Source: Pirellulales bacterium
GTDB lineage: Bacteria > Planctomycetota > Planctomycetia > Pirellulales > JALHPA01
DNA: 64,000 bases
Reading direction: 5' to 3'
Assembly (NCBI GenBank): GCA_033762255.1
Contig: JANRLT010000041.1
Span: forward strand, 1 to 64,000
The first letter of the stretch is position 1; each line of letters starts with the position of its first letter. The position numbers and the translations under genes were made by a program. The notes beneath the pieces were generated by a model that ran no database searches, was not told the origin of the DNA, and saw only the letters and a list, made by a program, of their open reading frames with translations. Shown one piece after another: positions 46,151 through 54,538 of the stretch.

Positions 46151-47272
46151 ATGCCACGCAAACCTGAAGAAATCGAAGCGGTTGGCCAGGATTCCTTTTT
46201 GGACGTGATCACCAACGTCGTGGGGATCATGATTATTCTGGTTGTGATCACCGGCATTCGGGCGGGCAAGGCTCCCCCCGCGGCGGAATCCACCGCTGTT
46301 GTCCACCCCTCGGTACCACCCGCGGCGGCTAAATATCCCACCGCTAATAATGTGGTGGATCCCACAGAGCTAGAAAAATTGCGGTCCAAGCAAGCCGCGG
46401 CCCGGCGGGAGCTGGAGGCATTGAATGCGGAATTGCGGACCGCCGGGCGGAACAATCGCGCGCTGGAGGAAGAAGTACAAAAACTCGACCAAACCACGGC
46501 GCAGCTTAAGCAACAGTTTGAAATCACCCTGGCCCGCCGCTCGCAATTTACCAGTCTGCTGGCCGAGGGAGAATTAAAACTGCAAAGCGAGCGGGCCCGC
46601 CTGAGCGCGGAAGAACAACGGGATTTTGATTTGCAGCGGCAATTGGCGGCCGCGCGGTCCGAGGTGGCCGCCGCGACCGCCGCGCTCTCGCAGCCTGTCC
46701 CGACGGCCGCGCCCCCGGCGGTGGAGATCGCCGCCTATGCCACGCCGCTGGCAAAGGTGGTGGATGGCGAGGAGGCGCATTTTCAGATTAAAAATGGTCG
46801 GATCGCCTATGTGCCGATGGATGAATTGATTGAATTGGCTAAGAAGGAGTTGAAGCCGCAAATCGACCGGGCCAATAGCATCACGCTGCTGCAGGAATTG
46901 ACCGGCGAGGAATTTCGCTGCGGTCCGCGACGCGGTTTTGAGCTGCGGTACTCCCTGGATATCTTGTTGGACCGCGAACAATCCCGCGTCAAAGTGGCCT
47001 TGCGGCGGTTCGAATTGGTCCCGGACCAAGAAAACCTGGGCGAGACGCTGGAGGAAGCCCGCCTACCGAATTCGCAATTTCAGCGGGATATTCGGGAATT
47101 TAGCCCGCGCAATGTCACGATCACGCTTTGGACGCATCCCGATAGCTTTGCCGCGTACCGCGCGGCGCAAACACTTTTGCAAAACCAAGGCTATGCCACG
47201 GCGGGACGCTTTTTGCCGCCGGGAACTTATATCGCCGGTTCGCCCAATGGCAAAAAGTCGTTAACGCAATAG
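46151..47272 (+). CDS. Second TolR/ExbD-like protein of the channel operon
   Basis: 373 residues. Asp-containing membrane segment (DSFLDVITNVVGIMIILVVI, ~14-33) typical of ExbD/TolR, where one Asp carries the proton. A coiled coil (~70-180) and a C-terminal domain follow (~205-340; FQIKNGRIAYVPMDELIELA, FELRYSLDILLD, VTITLWTHPDSFAAYRAAQTLL). The HPDSFAAYR segment resembles the matching region of the 832-residue neighbour. It starts 41 nt after that gene and completes a three-gene unit: channel plus two different TolR-like rotors or stators. Confidence 0.85.
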   Translation: MPRKPEEIEAVGQDSFLDVITNVVGIMIILVVITGIRAGKAPPAAESTAVVHPSVPPAAAKYPTANNVVDPTELEKLRSKQAAARRELEALNAELRTAGRNNRALEEEVQKLDQTTAQLKQQFEITLARRSQFTSLLAEGELKLQSERARLSAEEQRDFDLQRQLAAARSEVAAATAALSQPVPTAAPPAVEIAAYATPLAKVVDGEEAHFQIKNGRIAYVPMDELIELAKKELKPQIDRANSITLLQELTGEEFRCGPRRGFELRYSLDILLDREQSRVKVALRRFELVPDQENLGETLEEARLPNSQFQRDIREFSPRNVTITLWTHPDSFAAYRAAQTLLQNQGYATAGRFLPPGTYIAGSPNGKKSLTQ

Positions 47273-47291
47273 CGGTAATAATTTTCAGAAA

Positions 47292-47367
47292 TAGCCACGG
47301 ATGAACACGGATATTCGCGGATAAAATCCGAATAAATCTGTGTTCCGTCAGTGAACATCCGTGGCTA
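47292..47367. repeat. CACGGAT element with terminal inverted repeats, left of bioA
   Basis: TAGCCACGGATG (47292-47303) and CATCCGTGGCTA (47356-47367) are perfect 12-bp inverted repeats enclosing further CACGGAT-like words. A related element lies at 48765-48844 on the other side of bioA. Confidence 0.75.
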
Positions 47368-47379
47368 AAAATCTGATAT

Positions 47380-48744
47380 TCATTCTAATCCTTCCCTGGC
47401 AAACTCTTCCTGAATCGACTCCTCGACCGCGGCGCAGATTTGATCTAGCTCCGCCAGCGTGGTCGTCAGCGGCGGAAAGATCACCACCACATTTCCCAGT
47501 GGTCGCAGCCAGACCCCTTTTTCCAAGGCCCGCTGGCACACCCGCCAGCCCCGGCGTTCCGTCCAGGCAAACGACTCACGCGTTGTCTTATCGCGCACTA
47601 GCTCGATCCCGACGATCATTCCCCGCTGGCGGATATCGCCCACGTGGCCATGCCGCCCGATGCGGTCCAGGCGTGCACGCAGACGGTCGATTCGGGGAGG
47701 AAGATTTTCCAGGATCTGTTGAGTTTCCAGATATTCCAGCGTGGCCAGGGCCGCCGCCGCCCCCAGGGGGTTGCCGCCGTAAGTGTGGCCGTGAAAAAAT
47801 GTCCTCCCCGCCGCAAAGTCCCCCAAAAATGCTTGGTAAATCTGTTTGCTGGCCAGCGTGGCCGCCAAAGGCAAATATCCGCCGGTTAGCCCCTTGGCCA
47901 GGCACAGCAAATCCGGCGCGACCTGTTCCTGTTGGCAGGCAAACAGCGTCCCGGTCCTGCCGCAGCCGACCGCCACCTCGTCAGCGATAAGGAGCACATC
48001 GTAGCGCTGTGTCAGCTCGCGCACTTTTTGCAAATATCCCACTGGATGGGCCAGCATCCCCGCCGCGCACTGCATGAGCGGTTCGATAATCATGGCCGCA
48101 ATCGTGGCGTGATGCTCCGCCAGCAGTTGCTCCAGCTGGGCCGTATAATAATCGCGGGCCTGCTCGGCGGTGACGCCCGGCGGCAGGCGGTACAGGTCGG
48201 GCGCGGGGAGCCGTCGCACGGGAAACAGCAGCGGATCAAACAAAGCGTGAAAACGGGCCACCCCCCCCACGCTGACAGCTCCTAAGGTATCGCCATGATA
48301 CGCGTCGGTCAGGGCAATGTATTCGGTCTTGGCGGGACGGGGATCGGGCCGTTGCCGCTGATATTGAAAGGCAAGCTTGAGCGCGACCTCCACGGCGGAG
48401 GCCCCGGAATCCGAAAAAAACACGTGTTCCATCCCCGCCGGAGCCAGTTCCGCTAGTTTGCGCGCCAGTCGCGCCGTCGTGGGGTGCCCCATGCCTAGGA
48501 GCGTTACATGCGCGACCTGGTCAAGCTGTTCACGAATCGCTTTGTCAAGCTCTGGCACGCGATGCCCCAGCAGGTTGCACCACAAACTGCTGACACCGTC
48601 GAGATACGTTTTTCCATGAATATCCACCAGCGTCCGCCCCTGCGCGCTGGCGATCAGAAACGGCTGGTACTCGGCCATTTGGGTAAACGCGTGCCACACA
48701 TGGTCGCGGTCCCAGTCGGCCAGTTGCTGGGGCGAAGAAATCAT
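47380..48744 (-). CDS. bioA: Adenosylmethionine-8-amino-7-oxononanoate aminotransferase
   Basis: Biotin synthesis: transfers an amino group from SAM to 8-amino-7-oxononanoate, cytoplasmic, PLP-dependent. 454 residues, typical length. Signatures: WHAFTQMAEY near the N-terminus, GVSSLWCNLLGH (~50), FFSDSGASAVEVALK (~108-122), AYHGDTLGAVSVGG (~148), ADEVAVGCGRTG (~242; family usually has TGFGRTG), the PLP lysine in CLAKGLTGGYLPLAAT (~270) and GHTYGGNPLGAA (~308). No other bio genes are adjacent. The gene is flanked by two related inverted-repeat elements. Identity is secure. Confidence 0.96.
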   Translation of the reverse strand: MISSPQQLADWDRDHVWHAFTQMAEYQPFLIASAQGRTLVDIHGKTYLDGVSSLWCNLLGHRVPELDKAIREQLDQVAHVTLLGMGHPTTARLARKLAELAPAGMEHVFFSDSGASAVEVALKLAFQYQRQRPDPRPAKTEYIALTDAYHGDTLGAVSVGGVARFHALFDPLLFPVRRLPAPDLYRLPPGVTAEQARDYYTAQLEQLLAEHHATIAAMIIEPLMQCAAGMLAHPVGYLQKVRELTQRYDVLLIADEVAVGCGRTGTLFACQQEQVAPDLLCLAKGLTGGYLPLAATLASKQIYQAFLGDFAAGRTFFHGHTYGGNPLGAAAALATLEYLETQQILENLPPRIDRLRARLDRIGRHGHVGDIRQRGMIVGIELVRDKTTRESFAWTERRGWRVCQRALEKGVWLRPLGNVVVIFPPLTTTLAELDQICAAVEESIQEEFAREGLE

Positions 48745-48764
48745 GAAATCAAGCGACAGGTAAG

Positions 48765-48844
48765 TTTAGCCACGGATGAGCACGGATTTTCACGGATGAA
48801 TTCAGGAAATATCCGTGTTACATCAGTGAAAATCCGTGGCTAAA
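48765..48844. repeat. CACGGAT element with terminal inverted repeats, right of bioA
   Basis: TTTAGCCACGGAT (48765-48777) and ATCCGTGGCTAAA (48832-48844) are perfect 13-bp inverted repeats. A third partial arm (ATCCGTGGCTAAAATCTC) occurs at 48961. Between 48885 and 48950, words such as CTCAAATTT and TCTGAAATCTCAAATT repeat several times. Confidence 0.75.
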
Positions 48845-49008
48845 AATTGGTTTTATGATTGAGCGAGCCACTGCAAATCAATCCAAATCTGAAATCTCAA
48901 ATTTGATAATCTCAAATTTCAAATCAAATAATCTGAAATCTCAAATTAGCAATTCTTGAAATCCGTGGCTAAAATCTCTCTTCCCCCTCGTGGCACTTAA
49001 ACACCGAT

Positions 49009-50493
49009 CTACGATCCCATTTTGGCAATCAGCTCCAGGCACAGTTCGCGCACGCGGGCGGGGTTGACATTGGGATTGAGCTTTTTGGCCTGGCCCACAA
49101 ATCCCCCCGCCGCTTGCAGTTTGCCCGCTTTGACATCCGCCACAATCCGGGGATTATCGGCCAGTAATTTTTCGCACAGGGCCACGAGTTCGCTCTCGTC
49201 CACCCGCGTGATGCCCAGTTTGGCAATGGCGTCCGCGACGGACAAGTCCTGTGCGAGCATGGCCTCGAACACTTCGCGGGCCTTGCTGGTGTTGAATTCC
49301 CCCGCTTGGACGCGTTGGATAAGCTCCGCCAGCGCCGGCGGACGGATGGGAAATTCGGCCAATGGCACCTGGCGCTCATTCAGGGTTCGGGCCAGATCCT
49401 GCGTCACCCAGTTGACGGCGGTTTTGCCATCGCCGATGAGTCCGGCCAATTCCAAAAAGTACGCGACCATGGGTTTACCCGAACTTACCAGCACTTCGCA
49501 ATCGTAGGGTGTCAGGCCAAACTGTGCCTCAAACCGCGCTCGCAGGGCGGGGGGGGGCTCGGGCAGTTGGTCCCGCACCGCCGCAATTTGCTCGCGGGTG
49601 ACGGTCACAGGGGTAAGATCGGGATCGGGAAAGTAACGGTAGTCGGCGGATTCCTCTTTTTCCCGTTGGGGACGCGTCACGCCCGCGGTGTCATCCCAGC
49701 CACGGGTGGTTTTGTGCCCGCCGGGCTGGCCCAATTCGATCTGGCGTTCCCGCCACAGATCGTATTGACGGTCGGCCTCGTAGGCAATGGCCCGCTCGAC
49801 GGCGCGAAAGCTGTTCATGTTTTTGATTTCGACGATTGGCGTTTTGGCCAGGCGTTCGCCGGGAGCGTCGATATGCAGATTGACATTGGCATCGACCCGC
49901 AAAGAGCCTTCCTGCATATTGCAGTCGGATACTTCCAGGTATTCCAAGAGCAGCTTGAGTTCGGTGAGATAAGCTTTGGCCTCGAGCGCGGAGCGCAAAT
50001 CCGGCTGGCTCACGATTTCCAGCAAGGGAGTGCCGCAGCGATTGAGGTCGATTCGGCTATCGGCCCGGCCGGTCGCCTCATCATGCATGCTTTTGCCGGC
50101 GTCTTCCTCCAGATGCGCCCGAATAATGCCGACTTTTTTAGCCGGAAAGCGCTCCTTGGGATCGCTGATCGCCAGCCACCCGTCAAACGAAAACGGCAGA
50201 TCGTATTGGCTGATTTGATACCCCTTGGGCAGGTCGGGATAAAAATATTGCTTGCGGTCCCATTTGGTATAAGGGGCAATCTCGCAATTGAGGGCCAGCG
50301 CCGTCCGCAGGGCCAGTTCAAACGCGCGGCCATTCATCACGGGAAGCACCCCCGGCATGCCAATGCAGACCGGGCACGTCTGGGTGTTGGGCGCGCCGCC
50401 AAAGCGCGTGCCGCACCCGCAAAAGAGCTTGGTCGCCGTGCTCAATTGCACGTGCACTTCCAGCCCGATGATCGTGGTGTAGGGAACGCTCAT
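49009..50493 (-). CDS. gatB: Asp-tRNA(Asn)/Glu-tRNA(Gln) amidotransferase subunit B
   Basis: Subunit of GatCAB that activates mischarged Glu-tRNA(Gln)/Asp-tRNA(Asn) with ATP before amidation. 494 residues, standard. Signatures: IGLEVHVQLSTATKLFCGC (~8-26, zinc Cys pair), TCPVCIGMPGVLP (~39-51, second Cys pair), GYQISQYDLPF (~95), HLEEDAGKSMHDE (~130), RVDANVNL and the helical YqeY-like tail ending near VRELCLELIAKM. It starts 9 nt after gatA, in the order gatC-gatA-gatB on the minus strand. Confidence 0.97.
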   Translation of the reverse strand: MSVPYTTIIGLEVHVQLSTATKLFCGCGTRFGGAPNTQTCPVCIGMPGVLPVMNGRAFELALRTALALNCEIAPYTKWDRKQYFYPDLPKGYQISQYDLPFSFDGWLAISDPKERFPAKKVGIIRAHLEEDAGKSMHDEATGRADSRIDLNRCGTPLLEIVSQPDLRSALEAKAYLTELKLLLEYLEVSDCNMQEGSLRVDANVNLHIDAPGERLAKTPIVEIKNMNSFRAVERAIAYEADRQYDLWRERQIELGQPGGHKTTRGWDDTAGVTRPQREKEESADYRYFPDPDLTPVTVTREQIAAVRDQLPEPPPALRARFEAQFGLTPYDCEVLVSSGKPMVAYFLELAGLIGDGKTAVNWVTQDLARTLNERQVPLAEFPIRPPALAELIQRVQAGEFNTSKAREVFEAMLAQDLSVADAIAKLGITRVDESELVALCEKLLADNPRIVADVKAGKLQAAGGFVGQAKKLNPNVNPARVRELCLELIAKMGS

Positions 50494-50502
50494 GGAGGTA
50501 GC

Positions 50503-52041
50503 TTACATTTTTGGCCGGCGGGTGTGCCAGTCGGTCGCGGTTTGGAACATGTGCGCCGCGCGCAGCAGGCGGTCTTCTTGGAACGGGGGGGCGGTCAATT
50601 GCAGGCCAATCGGCAGGCCCGCCGCGCTCATACCGCAGGGAATGGCAATCCCCCCAATCCCCGCCAGATTCGCGCTCACGGTGTAAAGGTCGTCCAAATA
50701 CATCGCCAGCGGATCGTTGGCTTTTTGACCAATGGGAAACGCGGTGGTGGGGCTGACGGGCCCGACGATCAAATCGACATGCTCAAACGCCCGGTCGTAA
50801 TCCTGGCGGATCAGCCGCCGCACCTTGAGCGCTTTGACATAGTATGCGTCATAGTACCCGGCGGAGAGGGCGTACGCCCCGATCATGATGCGCCGCTTCA
50901 CCTCCGTCCCAAAGCCCTCGGCCCGGCTCTGACGGTACATGCGCACCAAATTATTATCCACTTTGGCGGCGTCCGCCGCGCGCCCCGCCGCCAATAGCTC
51001 TTTCCTTTCGGCGGCTAGCTCCGCGGTCAATGGTCCCATCTCCGCCCGGCGGCCATAATGCACGCCGTCATAACGGGCTAAGTTGCTCGAGGCCTCGCAC
51101 GGGGCAATGATGTAATAAGTGGCCACCGCATATTGGGCGTGTGGCAGTTCGACCTCGCGCACGCTGGCGCCTAGTGTCTCGTACACGTTAATCGCGGATT
51201 TCACGGCGGCGGCCACTTCGCCATCCAGGCCGGCGGCAAAGTGCTCGGGCACGATCCCCAACCGCAGTCCCGCCAAAGGCTGGGTCACCGTTTGCGAATA
51301 TGGGGGCACCGCCGCATTTACGCTGGTGCTATCGCGCGGGTCGTGTCCGGCGATAACCTGTAGTAAAAGGGCCGCGTCCCGCGCGGTGTGCGCCAGCGGA
51401 CCAATCTGGTCCAAGCTGCTGGCAAACGCCACCAGCCCATAGCGGCTGACACGCCCATAGGTTGGTTTCAGCCCGGTTACGCCGCACAAGCCGGCTGGCT
51501 GGCGAATAGAGCCGCCGGTGTCGGTGCCAATGGAGAGCGGGGCAAAGTCGGCGGCGATGGCCGCCGCCGCGCCGCCACTGGATCCGCCGGGGATACAGGC
51601 GGTATTCCAGGGATTGCGACAGGGAAAATAAGCGGAGTTTTCGTTGCTCCCCCCCATCGCAAACTCGTCCATATTTGTCCGGCCCAAGAGCACCGCGTCG
51701 GCCGCTGTCAGTCGCTCAATAATACCCGCGTCATAGGGAGAGCGAAAGTTTTCCAGCATCCGCGACCCGCAGGTCAGCAATTCGCCCCGCTGCGCGATCA
51801 CATCTTTCACCGCCACCGGCAAGCCACCGAGTAGGCCCACGGGTTGTCCCGCTTGGCGCTTGGCGTCAATCGCGCGGGCCTGGGCCAGCGAGGAATCGGC
51901 ATCCACCCGCAAGAACGCCCCAATCCGCGCATCATGGGTGGCAATCCGGTCCAAATAATGCCGTGTTAGCTCCACGGATGTCAATTGGCCCGTGCCGAGA
52001 AGCTCTAACAGTGAGCTGGCGGTGGATTGGGTAAGGTCCAT
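50503..52041 (-). CDS. gatA: Asp-tRNA(Asn)/Glu-tRNA(Gln) amidotransferase subunit A
   Basis: Amidase subunit that frees ammonia from glutamine for GatB. 512 residues from ATG 52041; the GTG at 52059 is an alternative. The Ser-cisSer-Lys triad is visible in VAVKDVI (Lys ~77), PGGSSGGAAAAIA (~150) and SIGTDTGGSIRQPA (~172). Also seen: GLKPTYGRVSRYGLVAFASSLDQIGP and the C-terminal LPIGLQLTAPPFQEDRLLR. Lies between gatC (87 nt upstream) and gatB (9 nt downstream). Confidence 0.97.
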   Translation of the reverse strand: MDLTQSTASSLLELLGTGQLTSVELTRHYLDRIATHDARIGAFLRVDADSSLAQARAIDAKRQAGQPVGLLGGLPVAVKDVIAQRGELLTCGSRMLENFRSPYDAGIIERLTAADAVLLGRTNMDEFAMGGSNENSAYFPCRNPWNTACIPGGSSGGAAAAIAADFAPLSIGTDTGGSIRQPAGLCGVTGLKPTYGRVSRYGLVAFASSLDQIGPLAHTARDAALLLQVIAGHDPRDSTSVNAAVPPYSQTVTQPLAGLRLGIVPEHFAAGLDGEVAAAVKSAINVYETLGASVREVELPHAQYAVATYYIIAPCEASSNLARYDGVHYGRRAEMGPLTAELAAERKELLAAGRAADAAKVDNNLVRMYRQSRAEGFGTEVKRRIMIGAYALSAGYYDAYYVKALKVRRLIRQDYDRAFEHVDLIVGPVSPTTAFPIGQKANDPLAMYLDDLYTVSANLAGIGGIAIPCGMSAAGLPIGLQLTAPPFQEDRLLRAAHMFQTATDWHTRRPKM

Positions 52042-52128
52042 AAAATTAGCCAACCCCACGGCGGCACAGAGCGCCGAAATAATCTAACGCCGTGGAATAA
52101 GCCAAACCGGGGTCGCCGCGCCGCATGG

Positions 52129-52419
52129 TCATTCTCCTAGAACGGCGGGGACCAGGTAGCATTCGCCATCGGCCCGGGGGGCATTGACCAACGCGGCTTC
52201 CCGTGGCAACGACGGAATCAATTCATCAGCGCGAAAGACATTTGTCAGTTCGACCGCGTGGGCCATGGGACTGACATCGGTGGTGTCCAATCGGCCTAGC
52301 TGTTCGACATAATCCAGGATCGCACCGAGTTGCGGCGTGAACAGATCAATTTCGGCGGGAGTCAGCCGCAACCGAGCCAGCAGCGAGACTTTTTCGACAT
52401 CGGCCCGGGTCAGGGACAT
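52129..52419 (-). CDS. gatC: Asp-tRNA(Asn)/Glu-tRNA(Gln) amidotransferase subunit C
   Basis: Small stabilising subunit of GatCAB. 96 residues, normal. LTRADVEKVSLLARLRLT at the N-terminus, a middle LGAILDYVEQLGRLDTTDVSP and the FRADELIPSLPREAALVNAP tail are diagnostic. It is the first of the three gat genes, 56 nt downstream of rpmB on the same strand. Confidence 0.95.
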   Translation of the reverse strand: MSLTRADVEKVSLLARLRLTPAEIDLFTPQLGAILDYVEQLGRLDTTDVSPMAHAVELTNVFRADELIPSLPREAALVNAPRADGECYLVPAVLGE

Positions 52420-52475
52420 GGGAATTGGCCTGGGTGCGCAAGAATATCCAGCGGCAAAAACAACGGCAAAGATTA

Positions 52476-52748
52476 CTAAACTTTGGCGGCTTTGGGGTCC
52501 AGGCGAAACGGCTTACGCTTCACTGTTTTCACAATGCGGCCGCTTTTGATGCACTGGGTGCAGACCAACTTGGTGGAGTTGGTGCCATTGACCGTTACCC
52601 GCACGCGCTGCAAATTAGGCAAAAACTGCCGCCGCGTGATGCCGGTAATTTTGGTACCGACCCCGCCCAGGTACTTGGCCTTGCCACGGATGGTCACTTG
52701 ATTGCCAACCTGGGGGCCTTTGCTGCAAATTTCACAAATGCGTGCCAT
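52476..52748 (-). CDS. rpmB: 50S ribosomal protein L28
   Basis: Ribosomal large-subunit protein. 90 residues from ATG 52748; an upstream in-frame extension to 52784 is rejected because MARICEICSKGPQVGNQV is the expected N-terminus. Two CxxC pairs (CEIC ~5-8 and CTQC ~62-65) mark the zinc-binding form. FLPNLQRVRV and the Lys-rich tail also fit L28. It heads the gatCAB genes on the minus strand with short gaps, so ribosome and amidotransferase genes may share a transcript. Confidence 0.96.
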   Translation of the reverse strand: MARICEICSKGPQVGNQVTIRGKAKYLGGVGTKITGITRRQFLPNLQRVRVTVNGTNSTKLVCTQCIKSGRIVKTVKRKPFRLDPKAAKV

Positions 52749-53059
52749 GGAACTGCCTAATGTGCTTAAATGTCTATTTGTCACCCGCTACCCAGAGCGG
52801 ATTTAACAGAATCTTAGATTGTAGCGGAAACGAATTGTACCGCAAGTGGGCGTTTTACCGCGTTGTGCCAAAAATAACCCGCGAAATGCGGTGGCGCGGG
52901 GCCTCCCGGGGAACGTAGTCATGCAAGGTGCCCCTGGGTTACCGCGCGGCGGTAAGCCAGGGGTTATGACGGCGACGGATACTACCGCCACCGTGGAAGT
53001 TCACATCGTGGAAGCTAACACCGTGGAAGTTCACACCGTGGAAGTTCACACCGTGGAAG
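52749..53059. other. Intergenic region with long hairpin and tandem repeats
   Basis: About 310 bp between the stop of the disordered-protein gene and rpmB. It contains the 15-bp-stem hairpin at 52931-52963 and most of the five-unit array at 52990-53064. A plus-strand open frame here only reads through the repeats and is not supported. Confidence 0.55.
52931..52963. repeat. Hairpin with 15-bp stem
   Basis: CCCCTGGGTTACCGC and GCGGTAAGCCAGGGG pair with one mismatch around a GCG loop. It could end transcription from 53060 leftward, but no T-run follows on that strand, so a REP-type element or RNA-stabilising structure is equally likely. Confidence 0.7.
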
Positions 53060-53064
53060 CTAAA
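52990..53064. repeat. Five tandem copies of a 15-bp unit
   Basis: Units begin at 52990, 53005, 53020, 53035 and 53050. Three read ACCGTGGAAGTTCAC; units 2 and 5 end in AAGCTAAC/AAGCTAAA. The last unit contains the stop codon (TAG, 53060-53062) of the minus-strand gene, so the array begins exactly at the gene's 3' end. Confidence 0.9.
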
Positions 53065-54538
53065 CCTCATCGGTATGATAACTGGCGGGGTGGGCGGCGG
53101 AGATGTGCTCGTATTCGCGCAGGACGGTCGAAAACCCCTCGGGATAATCGGGGTTGCCGGGAATTTGTCGCAAAAACGGCGATAACAGCGCCCGCAACTC
53201 TGAATCTGTCACCGGCAGACCGCCATTGATTGCGTCATCCACGGCGTGCGCGATCGCCTGCCATTGGTCCCGCTTTTGGTCCTCGCCCAGGGTTGCCAGA
53301 TCGCGCACCAGGGGGCGGACCTTGCTCAGGTGTTTGGCCCGGTCCCTATCTTTTTTACGGGTGATGCCAAGTTCTTTGTCCAGTTGGACAATCCGGTCGC
53401 GCAGTTCGTTGTATTTGGTGGGGTTGGCCGTGTCATCGGCGCGCATGTAACGTTGGATAAAAATTTGCAAGGCCGAGGCGGTCCGTTTTAGCCAATGAAA
53501 AACCGCGTTTTGGTCGTTGTCATTGGGACCGTCGATCCGGTACACCGCGGAGCGCAGGGCGGATTGGGCCTCGGCGGCTAGCTCCATCGCGCGGTTGAAG
53601 AGATCGGGAAAGACTTCGGCATCGGGAAGCATTTCGCGCAGCAGGGCCGCGGTCTCGCCCAAGACCTCAAAGCAGCCAGCCAGATCATCAAACATGTTCA
53701 AATTCGCCGGCGAGGGCCCGCTGGGATGATTCATCCACAAGAAGCATTCGGGAATTTGCTTGGCCAGGGCGATGATTTCGCGGTCCTTGGGATCGATTTC
53801 CAGGCGGAAATCCGCGCCCGAGTTGATCATGCGCCGCCGCTCCGCCGCCCAGCGGGCTCCTTTGGCCTTGAGTTTGCAGCGGTCCTCAATGAGGGTGAGT
53901 TCCATTTTATCGCTGGTGATATTGCGGGGGTCCCAGCCTCCACCATTACTGCGGCCGGGGTCATCATACCCGCGGGGCGTCTCGTAGGATCCGCGCGGCG
54001 CGGGTCCCCGTTCAAAATTTCCCCCTCGTTCGTAACTTGGCCCGCGATCGTAGTTCGCGCCCCTTTCGTAGTTTCCCCCCCGGTCAAACGAGGGACGCTC
54101 ATAAGTATTGCCGCGGGATTCGTAAGGGGGACGTTCGTAGCCGGTCGAGCGGTTAGAGTCGTATCCCCGCGGCGAAGGGGCGTCAAATTTGCGGGACGGG
54201 GGTTCATAGGATCCCGGACGGCCATACTCCGACCGATTAGCCGGATAATAGCGATTGCTATCATTATAGTTGGATTGTTCGTAGCGCGATCGGCGGTAAT
54301 CTCCCTCGTAGCCCCCTTCCCGCTCGCCCGCCTGCTGTTGGTCTTGTCCCCCCAGGTTTTCCTCTGCCTCGCGATCTTCTTCGTGATTGTTTTTGTCGTC
54401 GGACATTTCCTCCAACTCGTCCAAAAAGTCATTGGCAAAGTTGACCAGATCTTCGCGTAATTTGACATCTTGACGGGCAAGCTGGATCAGACGCTCGGCA
54501 ACGGAAAGGAGGTTTTCGCTCAATTGACGATTCAACAT
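53060..54538 (-). CDS. Protein with Tyr/Arg/Gly-rich disordered segment and helical domain
   Basis: About 492 residues from ATG 54538; the GTG at 54550 adds four. A short helical N-terminus (~1-45; LLSVAERLIQLARQDVKLREDLVNFANDFLDELEE) and an acidic stretch are followed by ~130 residues of low complexity (~75-210) dominated by Tyr, Arg, Gly, Asn, with repeated words YERP, YERG, YDRGPSYERGGNFERG. This resembles RGG/YG-type RNA-binding or condensate-forming segments. The C-terminal ~270 residues are helical (DRCKLKAKGARWAAERRRM; AMELAAEAQSALRSAVYRI). No named domain is recognised. The gene has a ~600-bp AT-rich upstream region and a tandem repeat at its stop. Confidence 0.8.
   Translation of the reverse strand: MLNRQLSENLLSVAERLIQLARQDVKLREDLVNFANDFLDELEEMSDDKNNHEEDREAEENLGGQDQQQAGEREGGYEGDYRRSRYEQSNYNDSNRYYPANRSEYGRPGSYEPPSRKFDAPSPRGYDSNRSTGYERPPYESRGNTYERPSFDRGGNYERGANYDRGPSYERGGNFERGPAPRGSYETPRGYDDPGRSNGGGWDPRNITSDKMELTLIEDRCKLKAKGARWAAERRRMINSGADFRLEIDPKDREIIALAKQIPECFLWMNHPSGPSPANLNMFDDLAGCFEVLGETAALLREMLPDAEVFPDLFNRAMELAAEAQSALRSAVYRIDGPNDNDQNAVFHWLKRTASALQIFIQRYMRADDTANPTKYNELRDRIVQLDKELGITRKKDRDRAKHLSKVRPLVRDLATLGEDQKRDQWQAIAHAVDDAINGGLPVTDSELRALLSPFLRQIPGNPDYPEGFSTVLREYEHISAAHPASYHTDEV

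Noticed and set aside
42271-47272. Zorya-type defence system (ZorA/ZorB)
   Set aside because: A MotA-like and TolR-like pair is present, but no ZorC, ZorD or ZorE helicase or nuclease partner follows, and the second TolR-like gene does not fit.
49306-50997. Long plus-strand open frame (563 codons) opposite gatB/gatA
   Set aside because: It is entirely antisense to two well-identified housekeeping genes and its product shows no known motif. GC-rich codon structure keeps the opposite frame open.
52846-53229. 127-codon plus-strand gene
   Set aside because: Much of it is the 15-bp tandem repeat read as VEVHT/VEAN, and its 3' part is antisense to the disordered-protein gene.
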